A DNA stretch of 64,000 nt, taken from Rhytidiadelphus loreus. Its lineage: Eukaryota; Streptophyta; Bryopsida; Hypnales; Hylocomiaceae. Where the stretch lies: assembly GCA_947034895.1 (NCBI GenBank), contig OX344763.1, forward strand, positions 77,395,093 through 77,459,092. The letters are read 5' to 3'. The translations under genes and the position numbers were made by a program. This document shows, in pieces, positions 43,524 through 57,300 of the stretch (the first letter of the stretch is position 1; each line of letters begins with the position of its first letter). The notes beneath the pieces were generated by a model. That model saw only the letters and a program-made list of their open reading frames with translations. It was not told the origin of the DNA and searched no databases.

Positions 43524-43950
43524 CACAAGACATTGTATAAAGGCCCATGTAGACAACTAGGGAAAACGCATCCATAAATCATGCAAGTCCATCAAAACAC
43601 AGAAAGCGCAGTCTACCTTTCGTCGTGTAGAATCCAACGGTTGTTCATCCACATCAAGACTAGCAGTCATAGTATCCGGAATTGACGTTTCTTCCCTGAT
43701 TTGGACAAACAAATCAACGTTGCCTACGGTGTCATCCAGGGCTTGGTTGTCCAAAAGTGAGTAAGCAAGAGATTGTGCGGAGGGAGACAAAGGAAGTTGA
43801 GGCAAGATGAACAAATTCACGAGACCTGTGTTTGGAAATGGGGGAATGAAATTTTCGTGAGAATCACATATATTTACAACAAAAAATTGAGTACAGATGC
43901 ATTCAACTCTACGGTAGACACCACTAGAAAGTATTGCTTCGTCCAAAAAG
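43524..43950 (-). pseudogene. Probable first-exon region of FCP1-like copy 2
   Basis: A minus-strand open frame from about 43946 to 43557 lies between gene X copy 2 and the retrotransposon, the place where copy 1 has the first exon of its FCP1-like gene. Only weak similarity is visible (SIPDTMTASLDVDEQP against SLPHMTIDDIPWNF). Nucleotides on either side of the retrotransposon (tgtgaggtc / cacaatgagc) resemble copy 1 near 28915-28930, supporting that the gene once continued across the site. Confidence 0.35.
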
Positions 43951-44042
43951 AGTTATGTATCTACAAAAAATCTACACCTGCCTCTCTACCATGCGAATCA
44001 GCTCGAGTCGAGCTGAATCTACAAAAAGCAAACAAGAAGTGA

Positions 44043-45370
44043 TCATTGGGCACAACCTATTGGTGGATCTCCGGAGGGCTGGGAAACACTTCCAAGTTCC
44101 ACCTCAGAAGCATCCACAGCCAGGTTGTGTCCAACCTTCGCGACTTTGATCGAGGTCGTTTCCGGATCTAGAACTTTGCTTGGACTCTTGACATGAGCAT
44201 CCTGAATCTCAGGCGGCGAAAGAAGAGGAGATATCGGTGCACCAATAGGTAGAGGGGGGCAGGCAGGTATGGGCTTAATAGGACTTGACGCGCCGCTAAT
44301 GTTTGATCCCAAAGCTTAACTACCAAGTAGTAACTGGAGAGACTCAGCAGTTGGTGGAATTGATGCAATCGGTTGGACATTTTGCCCGACAAGAATGGCT
44401 TGAATAAACTCGCGATTTTTTCTCGACTCCTCTTGCATCCAATCCAGATTTCTTTTCTGCACCTCCATGTTATGTTCCCACTTCCTGGCCTGATCTGCTC
44501 TCAATGTAGCAAGTGCCAGCTCTGTTTGTTTCTGCAAGATTTCCTGTTGCTACCTAATCAAGGCGAGTGACTCCATGGTCCATTCTAAAATCTTTGCCAT
44601 CCGTTGCACAACGCTAGCAATTGTATCCTTCTTCCTCTTCTTCTGTGGTCTATCAAATGCAGTCGAAGTCCTAGACGTCTGCCTAGTAGGTGGTAGCAAA
44701 GACGAACCCGACGATCCAGGGCTGTCAGAAACCGGACGACTAGTTGGTATCTGCAGCAAATCGAGCCCGCCATCATTGCCGAAGGCAAGATCATCGTCCT
44801 CCTCCTCGTGGCCAAAGGACCCTTCTTCATCATCCTCAATGATAATAGGCACTTTCTTCCTCTACAGACTTCCAAGTGATTCTTAGCTAGACCTGAGCTT
44901 CCTCTTTGACAAAGACGCACTAGAAGAAAACTAAAAGAAACTGCGTTTTACTTCATGTAAATTGTGTTGTACTCAACAAAAAAGTATCATCTGGATTTTG
45001 TTGAGGTCTCCCTTTGTAATGCAAAATTCTATGTTCCAACGGTTCAACACAGAATTTGACAAGTAAAATGCAGATTTTTGACAAGTAAAACGCAGAATTT
45101 TGTATTAGAGTGCAAAATTTTCTGTTATGAAGGGAGACCTCAACAAAATCCAGATGATACTTTTTTGTTGAGTACAACGCAGTTTCTGTGAAGTAAAACA
45201 CAGTTTCTACTGGTTTTCTTCTAGTGACGGTGTTTAGGAGCCTATCCAAGTGGGCATGATTGCAGAACTCAACGGATACCCGCCCTCCAAGAAATCCTGT
45301 CTGTCCAACGTCAACGCTTTAGTACAGATTTCATCCCACCAGTCGAAATCTTCTGATATCAAAAAAACAT
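44043..45370 (-). pseudogene. Cassette gene X, copy 2 (C-terminal third only)
   Basis: Minus-strand paralogue of 27430-28301. WWDEICTKALTL...DFLEGGYPL aligns with the sequence around 27441 of copy 1; then come stops at 45234, 44883 and 44862, an acidic EDDEEGSFGHEEEDDD run, a basic RPQKKRKKD, a stop at 44550, a coiled coil (RADQARKWEHNMEVQKR), NREFIQAILVGQNVQPIAS and a Pro-rich end. All listed stops could be CAA or CAG with one C-to-T change. The ParB-like and methyltransferase-like parts are missing because the satellite array begins at about 45375. A miniature element at 44918-45226 interrupts it. Confidence 0.55.
44918..45226. mobile_element. CACTA-type miniature element (309 bp) in gene X copy 2
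   Basis: Begins CACTAGAAGAAAAC and ends GGTTTTCTTCTAGTG, with target duplication ACG (44915-44917, 45227-45229). Long inverted arms include agtatcatctggattttg and its complement; aagtaaaacrcag words recur inside. Conceptual removal with one ACG keeps the gene X frame (39 bp between flanking stop positions). Confidence 0.88.
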
Positions 45371-45374
45371 CACC

Positions 45375-48300
45375 TCGAAGTGCATATTTTTCTGAATTCA
45401 TGAATTTAGGAATAAATGCAACTTGTACAAAATGTTTCTCATTATTTTTTACTTGAATTTCATGACACTAGATTTTTTTGCTTATTAAAGTAAAGGCCGA
45501 GTTTATTACCTTAAATTTTAATTTCACATCCAAGGTCATTCAAAGTGACCACCAAGTGCATATTTTTGTCAATTCATGAGTTAAGGAATAATGGCAACTT
45601 GCACAACATGTTTACCATTAATTCATACGTGAATTTCATGACATTATATATTTCTGGTTATAAAGTACAGGCCGAGTTTGTTGCCTTAAATTCTAATTTC
45701 TCGTACAAAGTCATTCAAAGTGAACACCAAGTGCATATTTTTCTGAATTGATAAGTTTAGCGATAATCGGAACATGCACAACATGTTTCCCATTTTCTCT
45801 TATGTAAATTTCATGACATTATATTCTTAAGGGCATTAAAGTAGAGGCCGGGTTTGATACCTTAAATTTCAATTTCACATACAAGGTCATTCAAAGTGAA
45901 CACCAAGTGCATATTGTTTTGAATCCAACAGTTTAGGAATAATTGGAAATTGCACAACATGATTTCCATATTTTCATACGTCAATTGCATGACATTATAT
46001 ATTTTGAGTCATTAAAATACAAGCCGAGGTTTTTACAATAAATTTCAATTTCACTTACAAGGTCATTCAAAGTCACCACCAAGTGCATATTGTTTTAAAT
46101 TCATGAATTTAGGAATAATTGGAACTTGCACAACATGATTTCCATATTTTCATACGCGAATTTCAGAACATTATATATTTTGGGTCATTAAAGAAGAGGC
46201 CAAGTTTGTTACCTTAAATTTCAATTTCACGTACAAGGTCATTCAAAGTGACCACCAAGTGCATATTGTTTTGAATTCATGAGTTTAGGAATAATTGGAC
46301 CTTGCACAACATGATTTCCATATCTTCATACGTGAATTTCATGACATTATATATTATTGGTCATTAAAGTACAAGCCGAGTTTGTTACCTTATATTTCAA
46401 TTTCACGTACAAGGTCATTCAAAGTCACCACCAAGAGCATATTGTTTTGAATTCAAGAGTTTAGGAATAATTGCAATTTGCACAATATGATTTCCATGTT
46501 TTCATATGTGAATTTCATGACATTATGTATTATTGGTCATTAAAGTACAAGCCGAGTTTGTTACCTTATATTTCAATTTCACGTACAAGGTCATTCAAAG
46601 TCACCACCAAGTGCATATTGTTTTGAATTCAAGAGTTTAGGAATAATTGGAAATTGCACAATATGATTTCCATGTTTTCGTATGTGAATTTTATGACATT
46701 ATATATTATTGATCAATAAAGTACAAGCCGAGTTTGTTACCTTATATTTCAATATCACTTACAAGGTCATTCAAAGTGACCACCAAGTGCATATTGTTAT
46801 AAATTCATGAGTTTAGGAATAATTGCAACTTGCACGACGTGATTTCCATATATTCATACGTGAATTTCATGACATCATATATATTGGGGCATTAGAGTAC
46901 AAACCGAGTTTGTTACCTTCAATTTCAATTTCAGGTCCAAGGTCATTCAAGGTAACCACCAAGTGCATATTGTTTTAAATTCATGAATTTAGGAATAATT
47001 GGAACTTGCACAACATGATTTCCATATTTTCATACGCGAATTTCAGAACATTATATATTTTGGGTCATTAAAGAAGAGGCCAAGTTTGTTACCTTATATT
47101 TCAATATCACTTACAAGGTCATTCAAAGTGACCACCAAGTGCATATTGTTTTAAAGTCATGAGTTTAGGAATAATTGCAACTTGCACGACGTGATTTCCA
47201 TATATTCATACGTGAATTTCATGACATCATATATATTGGGGCATTAGAGTGCAAACCGAGTTTGTTACCTTCAATTTCAATTTCAGGTCCAAGGTCATTC
47301 AAGGTAACCACCAAGTGCATATTGTTTTAAATTCATGAATTTAGGAATAATTGGAACTTGCACAACATGATTTCCATATTTTCATACGTGAATTTCATGA
47401 CATTATATATTAAAGTTCATTAAAGTAGAGGCCGAGGTTTTCACATTAAATTTTAATTTCACATACAAGGTCATTCAAAGTGACCACAAAGTACATATTG
47501 TTTTGAATTCAAGAGTTTAGGAATAATTGCAACTTGCACAACATGATTTCCAGATTTTCATACGTCAATTGCATGACATTATATATTTTGAGTCATTAAA
47601 ATACAATCCGAGGTTTTTACAATAAATTTCAATTTCACTTACAAGGTCATTCAAAGTCACCACCAAGTGCATATTGTTTTGAATTCATGAGTTTAGGAAT
47701 AATTGGACTTTGCACAACATAATTTCCATATCTTCATACGTGAATTTCATGACATTATATATTAAAGTTCATCAAAGTAGAGGCCGAGGTTTTTACATTA
47801 AATTTCAATTTCACGTACAAGGTCATTCAAAGTCACCACCACGTGCATATTGTTTTCAATTCATGAGTTTAGGAATAATTGCAACTTGCACAACGTGATT
47901 TCCATATATTCATACGTGAATTTCATGACATCATATATTTTGGGCCATTAGAGTACAAACCGAGTTTCTGACTTTCAATTTCAATTTCAGGTCCAAGGTC
48001 ATTCAAGGTGACCACCAAGTGCATATTGTTTTAAATTCATGAATTTAGGAATAATTGGAACTTGCACAACATGATTTCCATATTTTCATACGCGAATTTC
48101 AGAACATTATATATTTTGGGTCATTAAAGAAGAGGCCAAGTTTGTTACCTTAAATTTCAATTTCACGTACAAGGTCATTCAAAGTGACCACCAAGTGCAT
48201 ATTGTGTTGAATTCATGAGTTTAGGAATAATTGGACCTTGCACAACATGATTTCCATATCTTCATACCTGAATTTCATGACATTATATATTAAAGTTCAT

Positions 48301-51300
48301 TAAAGTAGAGGCCGAGGTTTTTACATTAAATTTTAATTTCACGTAAAAGGTCATTCAAAGTCACCACCAAGAGCATATTGTGTTGAATTCAAGAGTTTAG
48401 GAATAATTGCAATTTGCACAATATGATTTCCATGTTTTCATATGTGAATTTCATGACATTATGTATTATTGGTCATTAAAGTACAAGCCGAGTTTGTTAC
48501 CTTATATTTCAATTTCACGTACAAGGTCATTCAAAGTGACCACCAAGTGCATATTGTTTTGAATTCAAGAGTTTAGGAATAATTGGAAATTCCACAATAT
48601 GATTTTCATGTTTTCGTATGTGAATTTTATGACATTATATATTATTGATCAATAAAGTACAAGCCGAGTTTGTTACCTTATATTTCAATTTCACTTACAA
48701 GGTCATTCAAAGTGACCACCAAGTGCATATTGTTTTAAAGTCATGAGTTTAGGAATAATTGCAACTTGCACGACGTGATTTCCATATATTCATACGTGAA
48801 TTTCATGACATCATATATATTGGGGCATTAGAGTGCAAACCGAGTTTGTTACCTTCAATTTCAATTTCAGGTCCAAGGTCATTCAAGGTAACCACCAAGT
48901 GCATATTGTTTTAAATTCATGAATTTAGGAATAATTGGAACTTGCACAACATGATTTCCATATTTTCATACGTGAATTTCATGACATTATATATTAAAGT
49001 TCATTAAAGTAGAGGCCGAGGTTTTCACATTAAATTTTAATTTCACATACAAGGTCATTCAAGGTGACCACAAAGTACATATTGTTTTGAATTCAAGACT
49101 TTAGGAATAATTGGAACTTGCAAAACATGATTTCCATGTTTTCATATGTGAATTTCATGACATTATATATTATTGGTCATTAAAGTACAACCCGAGTGTG
49201 TTACCTTATATTTCAATTTCACGTACAAGGTCATTCAAAGTGACCACCAAGTGCATATTGTTTTGAATTCAAGAGTTTAGGAATAATTGGAAATTGCACA
49301 ATATGATTTCCATGTTTTCGTATGTGAATTTTATGACATTATATATTATTGATCATTAAAGTACAAGCCGAGTTTGTTACCTTATATTTCAATTTCACTT
49401 ACAAGGTCATTCAAAGTGACCACCAAGTGCATATTGTTTTCAATTCCTGAGTTTAGGAATAATTGCAACTTGCACAACGTGATTTCCATATATTCATACG
49501 TGAATTTCATGACATCATATATTTTGGGGCATTAGAGTACAAACCGAGTTCGTTACCTTCAATTTCAATTTCAGGTCTAAGGTCATTCAAGGTGACCACC
49601 AAGTGCATATTGTTTTAAATTCATGAATTTAGGAATAATTGGAACTTGCACAACATGATTTCCATATTTTCATACGTCAATTGCATGACATTATATATTT
49701 TGGGTCATTAAAGAAGAGGCCAAGTTTGTTACCTTAAATTTCAATATCACGTACAAGGTCATTCAAAGTGACCACCAAGTGCATATTGTTTTGAATTCAT
49801 GAGTTTAGGAATAATTGCAACTTGCACAACATGATTTCCATATTTTCATACGTCAATTGCATGACATTATATATTTTGAGTCATTAAAATACAAGCCGAG
49901 GTTTTTACAATAAATTTCAATTTCACTGACAAGGTCATTCAAAGTCACCACCAAGTGCATATTGTTTTGAATTCATGAGTTTAGGAATAATTGGACTTTG
50001 CACAACATAATTTCCATATCCTCATATGTGAATTTCATGACATTATATATTAAAGTTCATCAAAGTAGAGGCCGAGGTTTTTACATTAAATTTCAATTTC
50101 ACGTACAAGGTCATTCAAAGTCACCACCAAGAGCATATTGTCTTGAATTCAAGAGTTTAGGAATAATTGCAATTTGCACAATATGATTTCCATGTTTTCA
50201 TATGTGAATTTCATGACATTATGTATTATTGGTCATTAAAGTACAACCCGAGTTTGTTACCTTATATTTCAATTTCACGTACAAGGTCATTCAAAGTCAC
50301 CACCAAGTGCATATTGTTTTGAATTCAAGAGTTTAGGAATAATTGGAAATTGCACAATATGATTTCCATGTTTCCGTATGTGAATTTTATGACATTATAT
50401 ATTATTGATCAATAAAGTACAAGCCGAGTTTGTTACCTTATATTTCAATATCACTTACAAGGTCATTCAAAGTGACCACCAAGTGCATATTGTTATAAAT
50501 TCATGAGTTTAGGAATAATTGCAACTTGCACGACGTGATTTCCATATATTCATACGTGAATTTCATGACATCATATATATTGGGGCATTAGAGTAGAAAC
50601 CGAGTTTGTTACCTTCAATTTCAATTTCAGGTCCAAGGTCATTCAAGGTAACCACCAAGTGCATATTGTTTTAAATTCATGAATTTAGGAATAATTGGAA
50701 CTTGCACAACATGATTTCCATATTTTCATACGCGAATTTCAGAACATTATATATTTTGGGTCATTAAAGAAGAGGCCAAGTTTGTTACCTTATATTTCAA
50801 TATCACTTACAAGGTCATTCAAAGTGACCACCAAGTGCATATTGTTTTAAAGTCATGAGTTTAGGAATAATTGCAACTTGCACGACGTGATTTCCATATA
50901 TTCATACGTGAATTTCATGACATCATATATATTGGGGCATTAGAGTGCAAACCGAGTTTGTTACCTTCAATTTCAATTTCAGGTCCAAGGTCATTCAAGG
51001 TAACCACCAAGTGCATATTGTTTTAAATTCATGAATTTAGGAATAATTGGAACTTGCACAACATGATTTCCATATTTTCATACGTGAATTTCATGACATT
51101 ATATATTAAAGTTCATTAAAGTAGAGGCCGAGGTTTTCACATTAAATTTTAATTTCACATACAAGGTCATTCAAAGTGACCACAAAGTACATATTGTTTT
51201 GAATTCAAGAGTTTAGGAATAATTGCAACTTGCACAACATGATTTCCAGATTTTCATACGTCAATTGCATGACATTATATATTTTGAGTCATTAAAATAC

Positions 51301-54300
51301 AATCCGAGGTTTTTACAATAAATTTCAATTTCACTTACAAGGTCATTCAAAGTCACCACCAAGTGCATATTGTTTTGAATTCATGAGTTTAGGAATAATT
51401 GGACTTTGCACAACATAATTTCCATATCTTCATACGTGAATTTCATGACATTATATATTAAAGTTCATCAAAGTAGAGGCCGAGGTTTTTACATTAAATT
51501 TCAATTTCACGTACAAGGTCATTCAAAGTCACCACCACGTGCATATTGTTTTCAATTCATGAGTTTAGGAATAATTGCAACTTGCACAACGTGATTTCCA
51601 TATATTCATACGTGAATTTCATGACATCATATATTTTGGGCCATTAGAGTACAAACCGAGTTTCTGACTTTCAATTTCAATTTCAGGTCCAAGGTCATTC
51701 AAGGTGACCACCAAGTGCATATTGTTTTAAATTCATGAATTTAGGAATAATTGGAACTTGCACAACATGATTTCCATATTTTCATACGCGAATTTCAGAA
51801 CATTATATATTTTGGGTCATTAAAGAAGAGGCCAAGTTTGTTACCTTAAATTTCAATTTCACGTACAAGGTCATTCAAAGTGACCACCAAGTGCATATTG
51901 TGTTGAATTCATGAGTTTAGGAATAATTGGACCTTGCACAACATGATTTCCATATCTTCATACCTGAATTTCATGACATTATATATTAAAGTTCATTAAA
52001 GTAGAGGCCGAGGTTTTTACATTAAATTTTAATTTCACGTAAAAGGTCATTCAAAGTCACCACCAAGAGCATATTGTGTTGAATTCAAGAGTTTAGGAAT
52101 AATTGCAATTTGCACAATATGATTTCCATGTTTTCATATGTGAATTTCATGACATTATGTATTATTGGTCATTAAAGTACAAGCCGAGTTTGTTACCTTA
52201 TATTTCAATTTCACGTACAAGGTCATTCAAAGTGACCACCAAGTGCATATTGTTTTGAATTCAAGAGTTTAGGAATAATTGGAAATTCCACAATATGATT
52301 TTCATGTTTTCGTATGTGAATTTTATGACATTATATATTATTGATCAATAAAGTACAAGCCGAGTTTGTTACCTTATATTTCAATTTCACTTACAAGGTC
52401 ATTCAAAGTGACCACCAAGTGCATATTGTTTTAAAGTCATGAGTTTAGGAATAATTGCAACTTGCACGACGTGATTTCCATATATTCATACGTGAATTTC
52501 ATGACATCATATATATTGGGGCATTAGAGTGCAAACCGAGTTTGTTACCTTCAATTTCAATTTCAGGTCCAAGGTCATTCAAGGTAACCACCAAGTGCAT
52601 ATTGTTTTAAATTCATGAATTTAGGAATAATTGGAACTTGCACAACATGATTTCCATATTTTCATACGTGAATTTCATGACATTATATATTAAAGTTCAT
52701 TAAAGTAGAGGCCGAGGTTTTCACATTAAATTTTAATTTCACATACAAGGTCATTCAAGGTGACCACAAAGTACATATTGTTTTGAATTCAAGACTTTAG
52801 GAATAATTGGAACTTGCAAAACATGATTTCCATGTTTTCATATGTGAATTTCATGACATTATATATTATTGGTCATTAAAGTACAACCCGAGTGTGTTAC
52901 CTTATATTTCAATTTCACGTACAAGGTCATTCAAAGTGACCACCAAGTGCATATTGTTTTGAATTCAAGAGTTTAGGAATAATTGGAAATTGCACAATAT
53001 GATTTCCATGTTTTCGTATGTGAATTTTATGACATTATATATTATTGATCATTAAAGTACAAGCCGAGTTTGTTACCTTATATTTCAATTTCACTTACAA
53101 GGTCATTCAAAGTGACCACCAAGTGCATATTGTTTTCAATTCATGAGTTTAGGAATAATTGCAACTTGCACAACGTGATTTCCATATATTCATACGTGAA
53201 TTTCATGACATCATATATTTTGGGGCATTAGAGTACAAACCGAGTTCGTTACCTTCAATTTCAATTTCAGGTCTAAGGTCATTCAAGGTGACCACCAAGT
53301 GCATATTGTTTTAAATTCATGAATTTAGGAATAATTGGAACTTGCACAACATGATTTCCATATTTTCATACGTCAATTGCATGACATTATATATTTTGGG
53401 TCATTAAAGAAGAGGCCAAGTTTGTTACCTTAAATTTCAATTTCACGTACAAGGTCATTCAAAGTCACCACCAAGAGCATATTGTCTTGAATTCAAGAGT
53501 TTAGGAATAATTGCAATTTGCACAATATGATTTCCATGTTTTCATATGTGAATTTCATGACATTATGTATTATTGGTCATTAAAGTACAACCCGAGTTTG
53601 TTACCTTATATTTCAATTTCACGTACAAGGTCATTCAAAGTCACCACCAAGTGCATATTGTTTTGAATTCAAGAGTTTAGGAATAATTGGAAATTGCACA
53701 ATATGATTTCCATGTTTCCGTATGTGAATTTTATGACATTATATATTATTGATCAATAAAGTACAAGCCGAGTTTGTTACCTTATATTTCAATATCACTT
53801 ACAAGGTCATTCAAAGTGACCACCAAGTGCATATTGTTATAAATTCATGAGTTTAGGAATAATTGCAACTTGCACGACGTGATTTCCATATATTCATACG
53901 TGAATTTCATGACATCATATATATTGGGGCATTAGAGTAGAAACCGAGTTTGTTACCTTCAATTTCAATTTCAGGTCCAAGGTCATTCAAGGTAACCACC
54001 AAGTGCATATTGTTTTAAATTCATGAATTTAGGAATAATTGGAACTTGCACAACATGATTTCCATATTTTCATACGCGAATTTCAGAACATTATATATTT
54101 TGGGTCATTAAAGAAGAGGCCAAGTTTGTTACCTTAAATTTCAATTTCACGTACAAGGTCATTCAAAGTGACCACCAAGTGCATATTGTTTTGAATTCAT
54201 GAGTTTAGGAATAATTGGAACTTGCACAACATGATTTCCATATTTTCATACGTGAATTTCATGACATTATATATTAAAGTTCATTAAAGTAGAGGCCGAG

Positions 54301-57300
54301 GTTTTCACATTAAATTTTAATTTCACATACAAGGTCATTCAAGGTGACCACAAAGTTCATATTGTTTTGAATTCAAGAGTTTAGGAATAATTGCAACTTG
54401 CACAACATGATTTCCAGATTTTCATACGTCAATTGCATGACATTATATATTTTGAGTCATTAAAATACAAGCCGAGGTTTTTACAATAAATTTCAATTTC
54501 ACTTACAAGGTCATTCAAAGTCACCACCAAGTGCATATTGTTTTGAATTCATGAGTTTAGGAATAATTGGACTTTGCACAACATAATTTCCATATCTTCA
54601 TACGTGAATTTCATGACATTATATATTTTGGGCCATTAGAGTACAAACCGAGTTTCTGACTTTCAATTTCAATTTCAGGTCCAAGTTCATTCAAGGTGAC
54701 CACCAAGTGCATATTGTTTTAAATTCATGAATTTAGGAATAATTGGAACTTGCACAACATGATTTCCATATTTTCATACGCGAATTTCAGAACATTATAT
54801 ATTGTGGGTCATTAAAGAAGAGGCCAAGTTTGTTACCTTAAATTTCAATTTCACGTACAAGGTCATTCAAAGTGACCACCAAGTGCATATTGTGTTGAAT
54901 TCATGAGTTTAGGAATAATTGGACCTTGCGCAACATGATTTCCATATCTTCATACCTGAATTTCATGACATTATATATTAAAGTTCATTAAAGTAGAGGC
55001 CGAGGTTTTTACATTAAATTTTAATTTCACGTAAAAGGTCATTCAAAGTCACCACCAAGAGCATATTGTGTTGAATTCAAGAGTTTAGGAATAATTGCAA
55101 TTTGCACAATATGATTTCCATGTTTTCATATGTGAATTTCATGACATTATGTATTATTGGTCATTAAAGTACAAGCCGAGTTTGTTACCTTATATTTCAA
55201 TTTCGCGTACAAGGTCATTCAAAGTGACCACCAAGTGCATATTGTTTTGAATTCAAGAGTTTAGGAATAATTGGAAATTGCACAATATGATTTTCATGTT
55301 TTCGTATGTGAATTTTATGACATTATATATTATTGATCAATAAAGTACAAGCCGAGTTTGTTACCTTATATTTCAATTTCACTTACAAGGTCATTCAAAG
55401 TGACCACCAAGTGCATATTGTTTTAAAGTCATGAGTTTAGGAATAATTGCAACTTGCACGACGTGATTTCCATATATTCATACGTGAATTTCATGACATC
55501 ATATATATTGGGGCATTAGAGTGCAAACCGAGTTTGTTACCTTCAATTTCAATTTCAGGTCCAAGGTCATTCAAGGTAACCACCAAGTGCATATTGTTTT
55601 AAATTCATGAATTTAGGAATAATTGGAACTTGCACAACATGATTTCCATATTTTCATACGTGAATTTCATGACATTATATATTAAAGTTCATTAAAGTAG
55701 AGGCCGAGGTTTTCACATTAAATTTTAATTTCACATACAAGGTCATTCAGGGTGACCACAAAGTACATATTGTTTTGAATTCAAGACTTTAGGAATAATT
55801 GGAACTTGCAAAACATGATTTCCATGTTTTCATATGTGAATTTCATGACATTATATATTATTGGTCATTAAAGTACAACCCGAGTGTGTGACCTTATATT
55901 TCAATTTCACGTACAAGGTCATTCAAAGTGACCACCAAGTGCATATTGTTTTGAATTCAAGAGTTTAGGAATAATTGGAAATTGCACAATATGATTTCCA
56001 TGTTTTCGTATGTGAATTTTATGACATTATATATTATTGATCATTAAAGTACAAGCCGAGTTTGTTACCTTATATTTCAATTTCACTTACAAGGTCATTC
56101 AAAGTGACCACCAAGTGCATATTGTTTTCAATTCATGAATTTAGGAATAATTGGAACTTGCACAACATGATTTCCATATTTTCATACGTCAATTGCATGA
56201 CATTATATATTTTGCGTCATTAAAGTAGAGGCCGAGGTTTTCACATTAAATTTTAATTTCACATACAAGGTCATTCAGGGTGACCACAAAGTACATATTG
56301 TTTTGAATTCAAGACTTTAGGAATAATTGGAACTTGCAAAACATGATTTCCATGTTTTCATATGTGAATTTCATGACATTATATATTATTGGTCATTAAA
56401 GTACAACCCGAGTGTGTGACCTTATATTTCAATTTCACGTACAAGGTCTTTCAAAGTGACCACCAAGTGCATATTGTTTTGAATTCAAGAGTTTAGGAAT
56501 AATTGGAAATTGCACAATATGATTTCCATGTTTTCGTATGTGAATTTTATGACATTATATATTATTGATCATTAAAGTACAAGCCGAGTTTGTTACCTTA
56601 TATTTCAATTTCACTTACAAGGTCATTCAAAGTGACCACCAAGTGCATATTGTTTTGAATTCATGAGTTTAGGAATAATTGCAACTTGCACAACGTGATT
56701 TCCATATATTCATACGTGAATTTCATGACATCATATATTTTGGGGCATTAGAGTACAAACCGAGTTCGTTACCTTCAATTTCAATTTCAGGTCCAAGGTC
56801 ATTCAAGGTGACCACCAAGTGCATATTGTTTTAAATTCATGAATTTAGGAATAATTGGAACTTGCACAACATGATTTCCATATTTTCATACGTGAATTTC
56901 ATGACATTATATATTAAAGTTCATTAAAGTAGAGGCCGAGGTTTTCACATTAAATTTTAATTTCACATACAAGGTCATTCAAGGTGACGACAAAGTACAT
57001 ATTGTTTTGAATTCAAGAGTTTAGGAATAATTGGAAATTGCACAATATGATTTCCATGTTTTCGTATGTGAATTTTATGACATTATATATTATTGATCAT
57101 TAAAGTACAAGCCGAGTTTGTTACCTTATATTTCAATTTCACTTACAAGGTCATTCAAAGTGACCACCAAGTGCATATTGTTTTAAAGTCATGAGTTTAG
57201 GAATAATTGCAACTTGCACAACGTGATTTCCATATATTCATACGTGAATTTCATGACATCATATATTTTGGGGCATTAGAGTACAAACCGAGTTCGTTAC

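Noticed and set aside
44575..44886. 103-codon plus-strand frame with a hydrophobic start
   Set aside because: Antisense of the acidic and basic region of gene X copy 2, which has paralogue support.
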